Source: Sphaerulina vaccinii
Taxonomy: Eukaryota > Ascomycota > Dothideomycetes > Mycosphaerellales > Mycosphaerellaceae
Direction: 5' to 3'
Length of the DNA: 64,000 nt
NCBI GenBank assembly: GCA_022570795.1
Contig: JAKUDP010000016.1
Span: forward strand, 930,001 to 994,000
Below, piece by piece: positions 1 to 11,083 of the stretch. Under the pieces are notes generated by a model, which saw nothing but the letters and a program-made list of their open reading frames with translations, did no database searches and was not told the DNA's origin. The position numbers and the translations under genes were made by a program. Positions within the stretch are counted from its first letter, which is position 1; each line of letters starts with the position of its first letter.

Positions 1-2190
1 TGTTGTTTAATCTAGAAAAGTCTGAATTAGCTAGATTCTGAAAATATCACTTTTTTGACTCTTCACTTATAAGGTAGTTCACTTCACCTCCATTTTCTGA
101 CTCAGCTGGAGAGTGGGTCCCGCGGACGGATCCAGCCACTTATAGGCGTTCTTGGCATGCTACGCCGCGATTGCAATCAACGCAATCAGCGCGTACTTTC
201 ACCTCTCGGTTGTCAACTGACCTTCAATCAACGCAATCTACCTCTCAAATTGGATGCAACCGGTTGATGTTAATCATTGCCTGTTCATTCCATCTGGATC
301 GACCTCATCCTGCACTGGCAATGAGAGAACTATCGTGGTACAGTAGATCGAGGAATCTCTTCAATTGCTGGACTTTGCAAGCTAGGCACATCGGCAAAGG
401 GCTCTAAAGGAGCCAGTTGCCCAAGTCAGCCCCATCGACATCGGCTCGTGCCACTATGGAAGTGCCAGCTCGGCGTGCAGGCTAGACGGTGGATATCGTT
501 AGCTGTGGGATTCTTGTTGAGTGCGATTCCTGCTTGGCTGCCAGTAGCAGCTTCTTCTGTTGGCAGCAAGGAAAGCAGAGGCGCCCACTGACGGGCCTGC
601 GGCCGTATCATAAATTGTCTAGACAACAACTTTTGCTCGAGGCTGGGAGATCGCTGCAGTATCTACATATACCGCTATGGAGAAAACGGTATAAGTAGGC
701 AACTGCCGGCAGTGCAATACACATACATCTCAAGCTCGCCAACAACCTTTGTCATTTGCACGGAACCTTGGCCACGTGCCATAGTGGCGTTACGATCGGC
801 TTGAGAGCCTATATGCCCTGGCGGAACTCTTCTGTGACGGCATGTTCATTGTTGCTGCTAGAACTAAGCAGAGTTGCTGCAAGAATTCTGGCTGTATCGT
901 GCCGCAATACGCGATCTTTCCGCAGGATGTGACAGGCTGATGAGTCGAGGTACTACTCAGCGAGAAGCTTCTGTCATCAACGTTCCTGAAAGGCGTGCGC
1001 CTCGCTTTCCAGCTCGTCTTGACTGGCTATACCTGTCGCCGACGTGTCTCGGAAGGGCCATCCTTGGGAGAGACGCGAACCTTCTTTGCTGACGCAGTAT
1101 AAACTTGGCAGCGTTTGCTGGTTGAGACCAGCATGATGCAATTTTTGCCGACCTCGTTCTTCGTTCAACAGTAGTAATTACCACAGGAAAGGAATTATTG
1201 CGCGACTGCTACAGCTCAAGCTTGAGGACAGGCTAGGTACAAGAATCGAGTACGATTGTTGACGATACCTGGATGGTATGGGCCAGACTATGTGGGTTCT
1301 AGAACGTGCTTAAGGCAGGCTGAGCATGCCTATTGTCGTAGACTTTGAAAGACTCTCAACCGGTTTCCACCGACTTCGTGATCAGTCAGCCACCATGCTG
1401 TGTACGAAGCGCGTACGAAGACTCTGACTTTTCTGCTGATGTCGATCTTGGAAAGCTTGTGTTGACTACATCAGTCGACACCGTTGAACTTCCCAAAGCA
1501 CTCCACCAACGTATGCAAACACAGCGGTCTTCCTAGAGTGCTACTGTGAATCTGGACCCGTCGGAGCTCGTCAGGTCCATGGGCGGAAGGCTAGCCATGG
1601 GTATGAAGGAAATGTGTTTCCGTCCTACACATGAAAGGGCCCATGCTATGTGCAAGAGCAGGCGAGTCAACCGAGCAGCGCGATCCTGACGAGCACACAG
1701 ATCGATTCCACGATCTCAAGCCATGTCTATCACAGTGGCATGTCGCGCCGAGCTGATTGGCATGTATCATTGTACATATGACGGCAGTACGATGATTTGT
1801 CTCGACACGAAGGGTCGATCAGTCGCACGATCCTGGTAGTCTACCGCAGGCTCCCATATGAGATCTATCGACAAAGGAAGCACGGCAGATCATTCTGCGT
1901 TCCCTGTTTCGGGAAGTATCGCCGTGCATACGTTGAGCTCGTATAGTGACACAGACACTTTCTCGGGCTTCCGTCCGAAGCAGCCTGTATCAAGCGATGG
2001 TGGAATTGAGAGATCACGCCTTGACCCGAGATGTAGACTTGACTTGCAAAGCACAGGCGCTCGGTAGGCAACTCCTTGTAGCAGCCGCGGGATATAGCAG
2101 GCATCGGATATGTATATTGCATCGGTTTGGTCAGTCCATCGTTGATACTGCCGACACAAATGTCTGCAGCCCAACGAGCCTCGCTTCCAT
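1..2190. other. Intergenic region downstream of the MFS gene
   Basis: No open frame here starts with ATG, has sensible length and resembles a known protein. Short frames on both strands look like chance frames. I see no tRNA, tandem repeat or transposon remnant. Base composition is like the neighbouring genes and not RIP-like. The last part holds the 3' region of the MFS gene, which is read on the minus strand. Confidence 0.6.
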
Positions 2191-3822
2191 CTAGTCCCTC
2201 TTCACTCCGACTTGACCCAATCTTCTCAAGCCGAAGCCACCAATCACACATGCTGCGATCGTCCAGGCGAACAGGGTCCAGAAAGTCGCTCGATAGCCTT
2301 GCAGAAGGGCCTGCGGGCTCTCCTTGTCAACGAAAGATGACCTCTGAGTGACACTGATCGAGATAACGGATGTGAGGCATAGTCCAATAGAGCTCCCCAC
2401 CTGCGCGAATGTGTTGAAGACCGCACCAGCAAGACCCTGAGTTTTTTCTGGGAATGCTTCGCTGACGACGATGGTGCCGACTGTGAATAGAACATCAACG
2501 CTTAGCGGAGCCAGAATTTGTGCCCAGAACAACATGTTCCAGTAGTTCCACGCTGGATCAACGACTGCCATGAGCAACGGCGATCCCGCAGCCAGGATTG
2601 AAGAGACCATGATTGAGACCATGACGGGCATACGATTGACGAGTGCCCCTGCCAACAAGCTCAAAGCTGCGCCTACTATGACTTGTGGTAGAAGCCGAAC
2701 AGCCGCTTGAGTGGCTGTGAGACGCTGCACTTCTTGGAAGTAGAGGCTGCAGAACAGTTCGAGACAGTTGATGACTGCGTTGCACAGTAGAATCATCAGA
2801 CAGACACTGGTGAATGGTAGGTTGGTCCAGAGATGGTTCGGAATGAGCGCAGGTCTGTTGTGCTTGACTTGATACTTCATCCAGAATGCGAACGTAGGTA
2901 GCAATAGCAGGCTGATCGTCAGTAGCGCGATATTGACTGGCTCGGCAATGTGCGCAGTATTGGCCGAGAGCATAGCGAGAACATAGGATAAGAGTGCGAT
3001 AGATGCACTTGCGATACCTGCGCCAATCCAGTCGATCTCGGTCGCGAGTCGCTTCAATGTCAACTTCAGTGAGGGTAGCTTTGGATCCATCGGCAGAGCG
3101 AAAGTCCCTACAACGAACAGGACAATCCCAGTGGCACCGCCAGCATAATAGCCATATTCCCAACCTGGTCCACGGACGACAAGACCACCCAGGACCATAC
3201 CAACAGCATAGCCCAAAGGCATGGAGAGAAAGATCGAGGCAAAGCCAACATTCCTCGCAGTGCCCTCTTCAACGTTGTATGCCACAAGCGAGACAGCCGT
3301 CGGCACGACCATGGCGTTGGCGATGCCCTGAATCGCTCGAAGCATAATGAGGGTGATCGCGTTCTCTGCAAACCCCGAAGCCAGGACCATCAATGCTGTA
3401 AGCAGTGTGCCCGGTAAGTTCACCTTTCGTGGACCGATTACATCTGCTATGCTGCCAGCAACAAGAAGGCAAGAGCCCATGGTGAGATAGAAGACAGAGC
3501 TCGGCCAGAGAAGCAGATTGCCGGGAATGTTGATCGCGGTCGTGATGGTAGGAAGCCCAATTGACAGCAAGCCATTGCTAAAGCTTGAGATGAAGTTGAT
3601 GCCGAACAGCTGGGCGATCATGATGAAAGCCTGCGGCCGGGCAATATGAGTACGTGCATTGTCATCTCTGCTGCTCGCCAGTGATGCAGAGTTGGCAGAG
3701 TTGGGTGACCCGGGACGTGGCTCCGAGAGCGACCTCCCAGGGCTGGAATGCGTGGTTGATGCCACATATGCTGGTGGAGGGTGTTCAAACACGTCCAGCT
3801 CGGTGTTGGTGTGAGTGGCCAT
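2191..3822 (-). CDS. MFS transporter (drug:H+ antiporter-like)
   Basis: A single-exon frame of 543 residues. The frame is open five codons further upstream but only from a TTG, so I take ATG at 3822 (MATHTN). The first 65 residues are hydrophilic and Pro/Ser-rich and should be a cytoplasmic tail. After that come about 12-14 hydrophobic segments from LFGINFISSF to the C-terminus. A motif-A-like loop (GSIADVIGPRKV) follows the second segment, and RAIQGIANAM resembles the motif B region of drug:H+ antiporters. The family exports small molecules across the plasma or vacuolar membrane using the proton gradient; the substrate cannot be read from sequence. It lies alone, with no biosynthetic gene next to it, so a role in a metabolite cluster is unsupported. 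Confidence 0.88.
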   Translation of the reverse strand: MATHTNTELDVFEHPPPAYVASTTHSSPGRSLSEPRPGSPNSANSASLASSRDDNARTHIARPQAFIMIAQLFGINFISSFSNGLLSIGLPTITTAINIPGNLLLWPSSVFYLTMGSCLLVAGSIADVIGPRKVNLPGTLLTALMVLASGFAENAITLIMLRAIQGIANAMVVPTAVSLVAYNVEEGTARNVGFASIFLSMPLGYAVGMVLGGLVVRGPGWEYGYYAGGATGIVLFVVGTFALPMDPKLPSLKLTLKRLATEIDWIGAGIASASIALLSYVLAMLSANTAHIAEPVNIALLTISLLLLPTFAFWMKYQVKHNRPALIPNHLWTNLPFTSVCLMILLCNAVINCLELFCSLYFQEVQRLTATQAAVRLLPQVIVGAALSLLAGALVNRMPVMVSIMVSSILAAGSPLLMAVVDPAWNYWNMLFWAQILAPLSVDVLFTVGTIVVSEAFPEKTQGLAGAVFNTFAQVGSSIGLCLTSVISISVTQRSSFVDKESPQALLQGYRATFWTLFAWTIAACVIGGFGLRRLGQVGVKRD

Positions 3823-5494
3823 GAGGTCTTCTATCAAGGAGGCTGATCATGGCATATATGGAGCACTTTCACCCACTGGAACCCATTCTTCCATAGCGAA
3901 ATTTCTGCGTTGTACGCCATGGCGTTTGGAAGTCATGTCGAGAGTCAATGTGAAGGGCGTCAAGCTAGGCCTGCAAGAGAATAATATCTGCTAACCGAGA
4001 CCGAATCAGCTCAACCTTGGCATCGCCTCAGAGATGTTCATGGGAATGCTTTCTTCCCGGCTCCATCTCATCCAACATTGAATCTCCTTCGCCTCTCTTC
4101 GTATAGTACAGTAAAGCATGTCGGAGGACAAATCTCGATGTGAACACCAAAATCGCGGTTTGACGAGCTATTTGTGTGGTTAAAGTGTTATATCGCTGTC
4201 TCAGGGACATCAGCGAGTCCCCAAAAAGAATCTGCGGCGTCAAATCGAAAGATTACATATGGAGTAAGGCAAAGAAAGAGCCTTAGAGCTTGAGGGAAGG
4301 ATGTGGAATATACTATGGATTATGGATTTTTGAAGGAGGGCATACGTGAGCTAGCGGCGGGTATTGGCGCACTAATGAAGTGAGTCCAGCCCTGTGTTGC
4401 CCTGTTTGAATCTGTTTGAACCTTCCTTTCTCCGACCATGAACAATTATCACGACAAGTATGCCAACCAGGAAACTCACACTTCTGCCTCCAAAGCAGTA
4501 CAAGCAACCCTCCAGTGGCAGTGAGATGATTTTTGAACTGCCCAAGAAACACAAGAAGAAAGACCAAGATCGACCCAAAGAATTCGACTCTTCAAGCACA
4601 CCTTCAGTCTTCCTTGACCACTCAATTCTACAAAGACGACAGCAGAAAGCAGCAGCTGCTACGAAGAAGCCAACATGAGCTATTCGGAGACACGAGAAGT
4701 TCTGTGTTTCCCATTTGCCCAAAGATGGCAATAGCAACCCACAACTGCGAAGAAACACCAACCGGACCGGAGCTTTTTTAGACGAACAACAAGCAAGGAA
4801 CTCGATTGTACCTGATCACGCAATTCACTATAGGCAACCGGACTGCACACAAAATGTGTCGTCATCTACCCAGCTTTCGATATGCTTAAAACTGAGAATA
4901 GGAGTTGTCAGCGAGAAGGGTTGGCCTGAACGGAATCCGTTGCCCGAAGCACAGGCAAGCGTCAACGAGATACTTTCTTCTACGGCGAGATATGCCAACT
5001 GAACGGCGAATATGACTATTCGTATATAGGTCGCCGGACATCTCCGGCTATGTGTGTTGGATATCAAGTTGGCATTGTGTTGGAATCTGAAGGCATGAAC
5101 AACACACCGCCCAGGAATGATGAAGAAGGCAGCACTTTCAACGAAGAAGCGCTGGCAACTGGCAACTGCGAAGGAGATGGAATGCTGTGAAGCGTGATCG
5201 TCCAGAGAGTATAACTCAGTAGTATTGTACAGTTCAATACGAAACAGTCCTTTCCTTCGTAGTAGAGCGCTTCTACAATGATTAAAGACAATGCTGCGCT
5301 TCGAACGCTGATGATAGTAGTGACAAGCCCGGCCGTAGTCCAGACACTCGGCTGGCTGAACAAGTAAAGGAAAGCAATTCCCAAACGCCTACACCATCCC
5401 CAAAGTTGCAAAGTGCCTTTCAATCCACACTCCCTCGTACAAATCGCCCCTCACTAGCCAACCCCACTAGGTTGACAGTTACTTGTCCAATACA
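3823..5494. other. Intergenic: MFS 5' side and kinesin 3' side
   Basis: About 1.7 kb between the MFS start and the kinesin stop, both minus-strand. It should hold the MFS promoter and the kinesin 3' UTR. Overlapping short frames at 4372-4865 and 5064-5423 lack a plausible start, splice signals or family resemblance. I see no repeat or RNA gene. Confidence 0.5.
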
Positions 5495-8400
5495 CTACCG
5501 CCAAACAGGCTTCGAGCCTCCCGCGCTTCCAGGTACAATGCTACTAACACGTGAATGTGGGCGTCCAGAAGGTCCCGTAGGCGTCTCTCTCGGTGTGCTA
5601 AGATCGAACATACTCTGCCGATGTCTTAACCCAGGATTCATAGCCGCTCGCACAACAGGAGGTCCGTTGTTCTTGACGACTGAACCAGTGCGCGGTGAGA
5701 GAACGCTGCTAGTCGAGTCTCGCAGGCTTGTGGCGCCTATTCGACGGGCATGTGATGCTGAGAAAGTCGAAGTATCTGAAGGTGGAGATCCAACTGCAAA
5801 TTGTGCCGTACTCGGACTGCGTCTTCGGTGTGCACGATCGCTGGCTCGTTGACGAGCGGTGTTACCGCCGATGGAGTTGCGACTACCACCCATCGAAGAA
5901 CGTTTCTTCTTGGCCATTGCTGCACGAATTTGCTGAGAAGATTCGCGGTCCGTGAAAGATTGCTCGATGTCGGATCCAGTAGAGCCTGATGCATCACTAT
6001 GATCAGAGCTGTTCTTTACCGAACGGAGCATACTACTGTGTGGTGCACGATTACCAATTTCTCGCAGAGGGCTGGACTCATCGTCACTAGAGAAGGAGCC
6101 CATTCCGAGGGAGAAAGTTGGTGGTGGTGGCATCATGTTTGGTGAGTCTGAGCCAGTCTTGTTATTCTTGGTCAGAGCACCAATTGCGAAACGACCAGTA
6201 CCGGCTGGTGTCTTGCGGATCTCGCTGCTGTGTGTTGGTGCAACGGGAAGAGGACTCGACTCTGGCTCGGCATCATTCGCATCGATGTCAGAAGTGAACT
6301 TTGGAGGTTCGATCGTAACAGAGTTGTCTTCGCTGAACGTGGGAGGCGTGGGAGCTGGCATCTTAGGCGTTGGCTGGAACTCGACCAATGCACCTGGCGT
6401 GGCTCCATCTTCGGCACCCTCGTCGCGCCATCTCACGACACGTTTCTTCTGCGGCGACCTCTTCTTAGGAGTGCCAGCACCGAAGGCAACCCCTTTACGT
6501 GCCATGCCGCCCAGCTTCTTTACATGCCTTCTCGGGCTTACCGGAGGACCACGATTAGGGCTGGAGCCTTCATGGGGAGAGGATGAATAAATTTCAGCAG
6601 CGACATGTGCTGGGATCGCAGAGGCAGGAGCTGCTGATAGTGAAGGCCGTGGTTGCGACGAAAGCGATGCTCGGCTTGACATGGACTGTCGAATCTTGTT
6701 CTTCATCGGAGACGGTGCCATCAGAGACTTCTGCTTGCGAGGTGTACCAGACCGACTGGGTGCGACTGCTGCTGTGATCTGTAGACCGCCATCTGGCTTG
6801 ATGACCTGACCGACACTATCAGTGCAGGCTTGCAGCAGCTTACCCATAATCTCACGGCCAGCCTGCATTGCATCTTCATCGCTCATTTGCGTGAGTTGGC
6901 TGATGATAGCAATGGTCTCAAATTGGGTCGTGAGCATAACGTTCATCAATCCTGACTCCGCAGTCTTCTCTGCGTCCAGAGCAACAGAGTGCATCTCCAA
7001 GTCTGCACGATTCTTCAGAATCTCAACCTCCTTGAGCAGACTTGATGCTTCAGCGCAGTCAGCAGCGAAACTATCATTGCTTTCCAGCTGACGCATGCCG
7101 TCTTGCAGTGCAGTGTCAATCGCTCGTGTCCAGTTGATCTTGCTCAGCTTCTGGTGATAATGCTGTCGGCTGTTTTCCAGCTCTGTGAGAATGCCCGTCG
7201 CAGTTTTTCGCATAGAAACCATAGCAGGCGCAGGCTCCTCATCTTCACGAGTCTCGCAGACCTGGTCAAATGCGCCCACCCAGCCACTGATTGCACCAAT
7301 GCGACGCTCCGTCTGGCGCAGTCTGGATGTTGTATGTGTCCGGTCCTTGCGCTCAGAGGCAGAATGGTCATATGCAAGTCGTACACGCTCGATGCTGTCC
7401 TTCAGTATGTTATCCAGTTTCGCCTCTGCCTTCTGGAACTTCGAAAATGCCTGCTTCTCGTAGTCTTTGAGGGTTGCTTGAAGCTCCTTGATCATGGCCA
7501 TCTGCTCATCAATCTTCTTCAGATAGTCCTTTACATGGCGGTCCACGTTGTACACGTTCCTTATGCTCTTTGTCTGTATGTTCTTCGCTCGATTCGCGTA
7601 TCTGAGGGTATTCTGAGTCTCGTCGAAATGCGCGCTGCTTGGGGAAACACAGACAATCATGACTGTACGACAGTTGCCTCCCAAGCTGAACTTCAGTAAT
7701 CTTGTCAACTTCGAATTGCGGTATGGCACATGGTTCTTCTTTCGTGGGTCGCATAGAGCGTTGATGCATGATCCAAGCGCAAGGAGGGACTTGTTGATGT
7801 TGGCACCCTCCAACAATCGCTCTCCTCTGTTCTTCGTGGCTGAGGCGCGTTCAGAGCCTGCTAGATCGATGATGGAAAGTGTGGCAAATGTGACCGGCTC
7901 GTTGGCTCCAGCATCGCGATCTTTGAGCGCAACATTAACCTGGAGCACTGCATGCGATCGTGAAGAAGTCGCGTTGGCAGCAGTTGGTGATTGTGTGCGC
8001 AGTGCATTGCCTTGTATGACCATATCCATCACTTCCTGCACGTTTTGTGGCTTCAGAGATGTCAGGCCTGCGACAGACACTGCTTGATGCGAGTCCTCGC
8101 GAAGCATCAGACCTTGCTTGCCGCTCGATCCTTCTGGCGCGAGCAAATCGCGAATCGTCTCGTTGTAGATCTCCAGATATGACAAAGTCACTTCCACCTC
8201 CTTCGACTCCCTGAGATCCTGTACCCGCTCAAACAACTCCTGCATGGTCATGAAGATGATGCCAGGTGACTGAACAGTACCCGTGATAGTATGTGTCTTT
8301 CCACAACCAGTTGCGCCATATGCGAATACAGTCGCATTGTAGCCGTCCAGAACCTGATCGAGTAGAGGTTGTGTCGTCGCAGCATACACGTCACATTGGG

Positions 8401-8771
8401 TGGTGTGTTCATCGAAGACTCGATCGAATGCAAACGTCTGGTCTTTTGACCGCTTCCCTTGCGGCATGCGCCCAAACCTCTGCACGGCATTCTCTTCGGG
8501 TGGGTCGAATACTCTGGTTCCTATGTTAGCCTATCCACATACGATCATGCTGGCGAACCTACAAGCACTTCTCGTCCATGACCTTGAGTACTGGACGGAT
8601 ACCCTTTCCTCCAACCTTCGCCTTTGGCACAGCAGCCATTGAGCCATCGCCGAGGAACAGAGGGCCATCATCGTTCCTCGTCAACTGCGCAGCTTCCTGG
8701 ATAGTGAAGGGCCGCACTCGGATGGTGACATTGATGCTCGACGCGCCGTCCACGGGCAGCGCGACGGCCAT
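5495..8771 (-). CDS. kipB: Kinesin-8 family motor protein
   Basis: Two exons, 8563..8771 and 5495..8513, flank a 49-nt GT-AG intron (phase 2) and give 1,075 residues. The splice rebuilds DEKCLVFDPPEENAV, as expected in the kinesin-8 N-terminus. Motor hallmarks: P-loop GATGCGKT at about 136-143, switch I NATSSRSHAV, switch II DLAGSERA, and HVPYRNSKLTRLL. A neck and coiled coil (YLKKIDEQMAMIKELQATLK) follow. The last ~450 residues are Ser/Pro-rich, basic and probably disordered. Kinesin-8 motors (yeast Kip3, fission yeast Klp5/6, Aspergillus KipB) walk to microtubule plus ends and shorten them, acting in spindle length control and nuclear positioning. All catalytic motifs look intact. The symbol is by family analogy. 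The gene shares a 0.67-kb divergent upstream region with the oxidoreductase at 9446. Confidence 0.93.
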
Positions 8772-9445
8772 GTCCACTTTATGCAGAGGCAATCAACTTC
8801 AATGCGCTGTTTACTGTTCCAGTACCATCGAGGAGGAACGAGTGAAGATTGAATCGAAATCGTGAAAGTCGAGCTGAGGTCGTGATCTGTATCTCCAAGT
8901 GAGTGAGTGGATGTGGATTGCGGATACCTCTTCGTTTGGTGGGAGTCGTGCTTAATCTATAAGCAATGTGACGTGGGAAGCGATCCATAGGCAACTCGTG
9001 TTGGTCAAGCTGAAACGCGGCCAAGAAACAAACTCGTCGTTGCTCAGGACAACCACTTCCCGGACCCACTCTTCAATTCAAATGCCGGGCCTCTTCATCT
9101 GTGTGTGCATTCTTCTTTGCGATGTTCTTTGACTGCTTCTTCCCTGTCGAGCTCCATCTTATTCGCGTTGGCTTCCAGTGGCTGACACTGTTGATGGAAG
9201 ACACGTACTTCGATGCATGAAGTCGGATGGACAACGAACAGCAACGCGATGATAGCTTCCACACTTCCACAACGTTACAGCGATACCCTCGGTCGCATCC
9301 TGTGGTCATGCAACACGGCTGCTCGGAAATAATGGAGCTCCTCAATGTGTTGCTTTCAAAGCATGTGAGGAGATCGAACGTCGTGCATATCGAGTCGGAC
9401 GGTAGGTAGAGGAGATTTATCAGCTTACATGCAGCTCAATCCATA
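8772..9445. promoter_or_regulatory. Divergent promoter region, kinesin-8 / MDR oxidoreductase
   Basis: 674 bp separate two divergent start codons, so both promoters must lie here. No credible ORF is present. I could not identify a specific transcription factor site with confidence. Confidence 0.5.
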
Positions 9446-10717
9446 ATGCTCAACACCTTCCGAATGTCTGCCTCACGACGACTATCACAGATCACAGCCC
9501 ACACGAGGAGCGCGTCGAACGGAAACGGAACGATGAAGGAGGCAGTGGTAGGCAAAGGGCCTCGAGTCACTATTCAGGATGTTCCTATACCAAAGCCTGG
9601 CCCATATCAGGTCGTCACGAAGGTGATATACTCAGGCACAAATCCAAAAGATTGGTCGGTCTTACAGCTGGGCAGAGTGTGGATAGCTATCTGATTGATG
9701 GTGCAACAGGAAACGACCACAGTTCATGCCAGACTCGAAACCTGTGAACCAAGGCGATGACATCTCAGGCATTGTCCACGAAGTCGGCGAGCATGTTTCG
9801 GAGTTCAAGCCGGGCGATCGTGTCTTCGCTTTCCACGAGATGATGAAGCCTGGAGGCAGTTATGCTGAGTATGCTTTGTCGTGGTCTGCTACAACGGCAC
9901 ATCTGCCAGCACACGTCTCCTTCCAAGGTGTGTCAGCCTTGATCACGACCATTATCAATTCCACGACTAACCACACAGTACGTCAGAGGGCGCTGCCATA
10001 CCTCTCGCTGCACTAACAGCAGCAGTCGGCCTCTTCGCTCGCCTCCAGCTGCCCTCGCCTTTCACACCTCCCTCAGCAGCGATAAACAAGTCCTCGAACG
10101 AGTCCCGCCCACCTACACCTCTGATCGTCTACGGCGCAGCCTCAGCAGTAGGCTCTTATGCTTTGCAACTCGCGATTCGAGCGAACGTCCATCCTCTTAT
10201 CTGCGTAGCGGGTAAAGGCATTCCACACGTGGAGAAATTCATCGATCGAAGTAAAGGCGACACCATAATCGACTATCGGGAAGGCGACGAAGCTGTCGTC
10301 AAAGGCCTGAAAGCAGCTGCGAGCGGAAAGAATATCGAATACGCATTTGACGCCGTCTCAGAAAAGGGCAGCGTGGAGAACATAGCCCAAGTCCTAGATC
10401 AAGAAACTGGTCGTGTCACCTTTGTCTTACCTGGAAAGAAGTACAATCTACCTGGAAAGATTCAACAGAGCTTGACTACTGTGGGAAGTGTACATGGCGT
10501 TCCTGATGATCTTAAGGACTTTGGACATGTATACGTCAGGTATATTGCGAAGGGTCTTAAGGAGGGTTGGTTTAAGCCTCAGCCACAGGAGGTCATCCCG
10601 GGTGGACTCGAAGGTGTGCAGACTGCGTTGAGTAATCTGAAGGGAGGCAAGGCGAGTGCTGTTAAGTATGTCCTACGGATTGCTGACACGAAGGGGTTGG
10701 AGGGTCATGAAGAATAA
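9446..10717 (+). CDS. MDR-family NAD(P)H oxidoreductase (enoyl reductase/quinone reductase-like)
   Basis: Three exons, 9446..9654, 9710..9927 and 9987..10717, separated by introns of 55 and 59 nt, give 385 residues. The joins rebuild NPKDWKRPQFMP and VSFQEGAAIPLAAL, both typical of zinc-independent medium-chain dehydrogenases. The GroES-like half contains QGDDISGIVHEVG and FKPGDRVFAF. The nucleotide-binding loop is VYGAASAVGSYALQLA. No catalytic zinc ligands are evident, which suits quinone or enoyl reductases including trans-acting ER-like enzymes. The first ~28 residues (MLNTFRMSASRRLSQITAHT) are basic and Ser/Thr-rich without acidic residues, like a mitochondrial presequence. A second ATG (MKEAVVGKG, at 9530) would give a cytosolic form. 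The substrate is unknown. Confidence 0.87.
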
Positions 10718-11083
10718 GGGGGTCGTTTATGGTCGTTGCAAATTGCTGCTATGGGCTCACGTCGAGTGCTTTCGAGCCACTGAGACATGACTTGCATGCT
10801 CACCACATCCTAACACGCTCTAGGTACGACCTCGTTGGACAGACGATGCGAGAACATTATGATCGCGCGCTCTTCACTCGACATCTTCCGCATCCGGCTT
10901 GAACAAAGAAACAACACCATGAACAGCGAGAGAGCGCATCTCATAGCGATCGAAATATCGACAAAGGACTTCATTGTTCACTGTCAACGACAATGCCAGT
11001 CTGCAACCCATCACAGTCGCGAGTCTGCCGTTTCCTTATTGCTCTTCACACAACAACTATCTACTGATCGTCCGCAGCAAATC

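Noticed and set aside
10835..11083. N-terminal extension of the RING-like protein
   Set aside because: It begins at TTG; in-frame ATGs at 10859 and 10919 lie in leader-like sequence without protein character. Not excluded outright.
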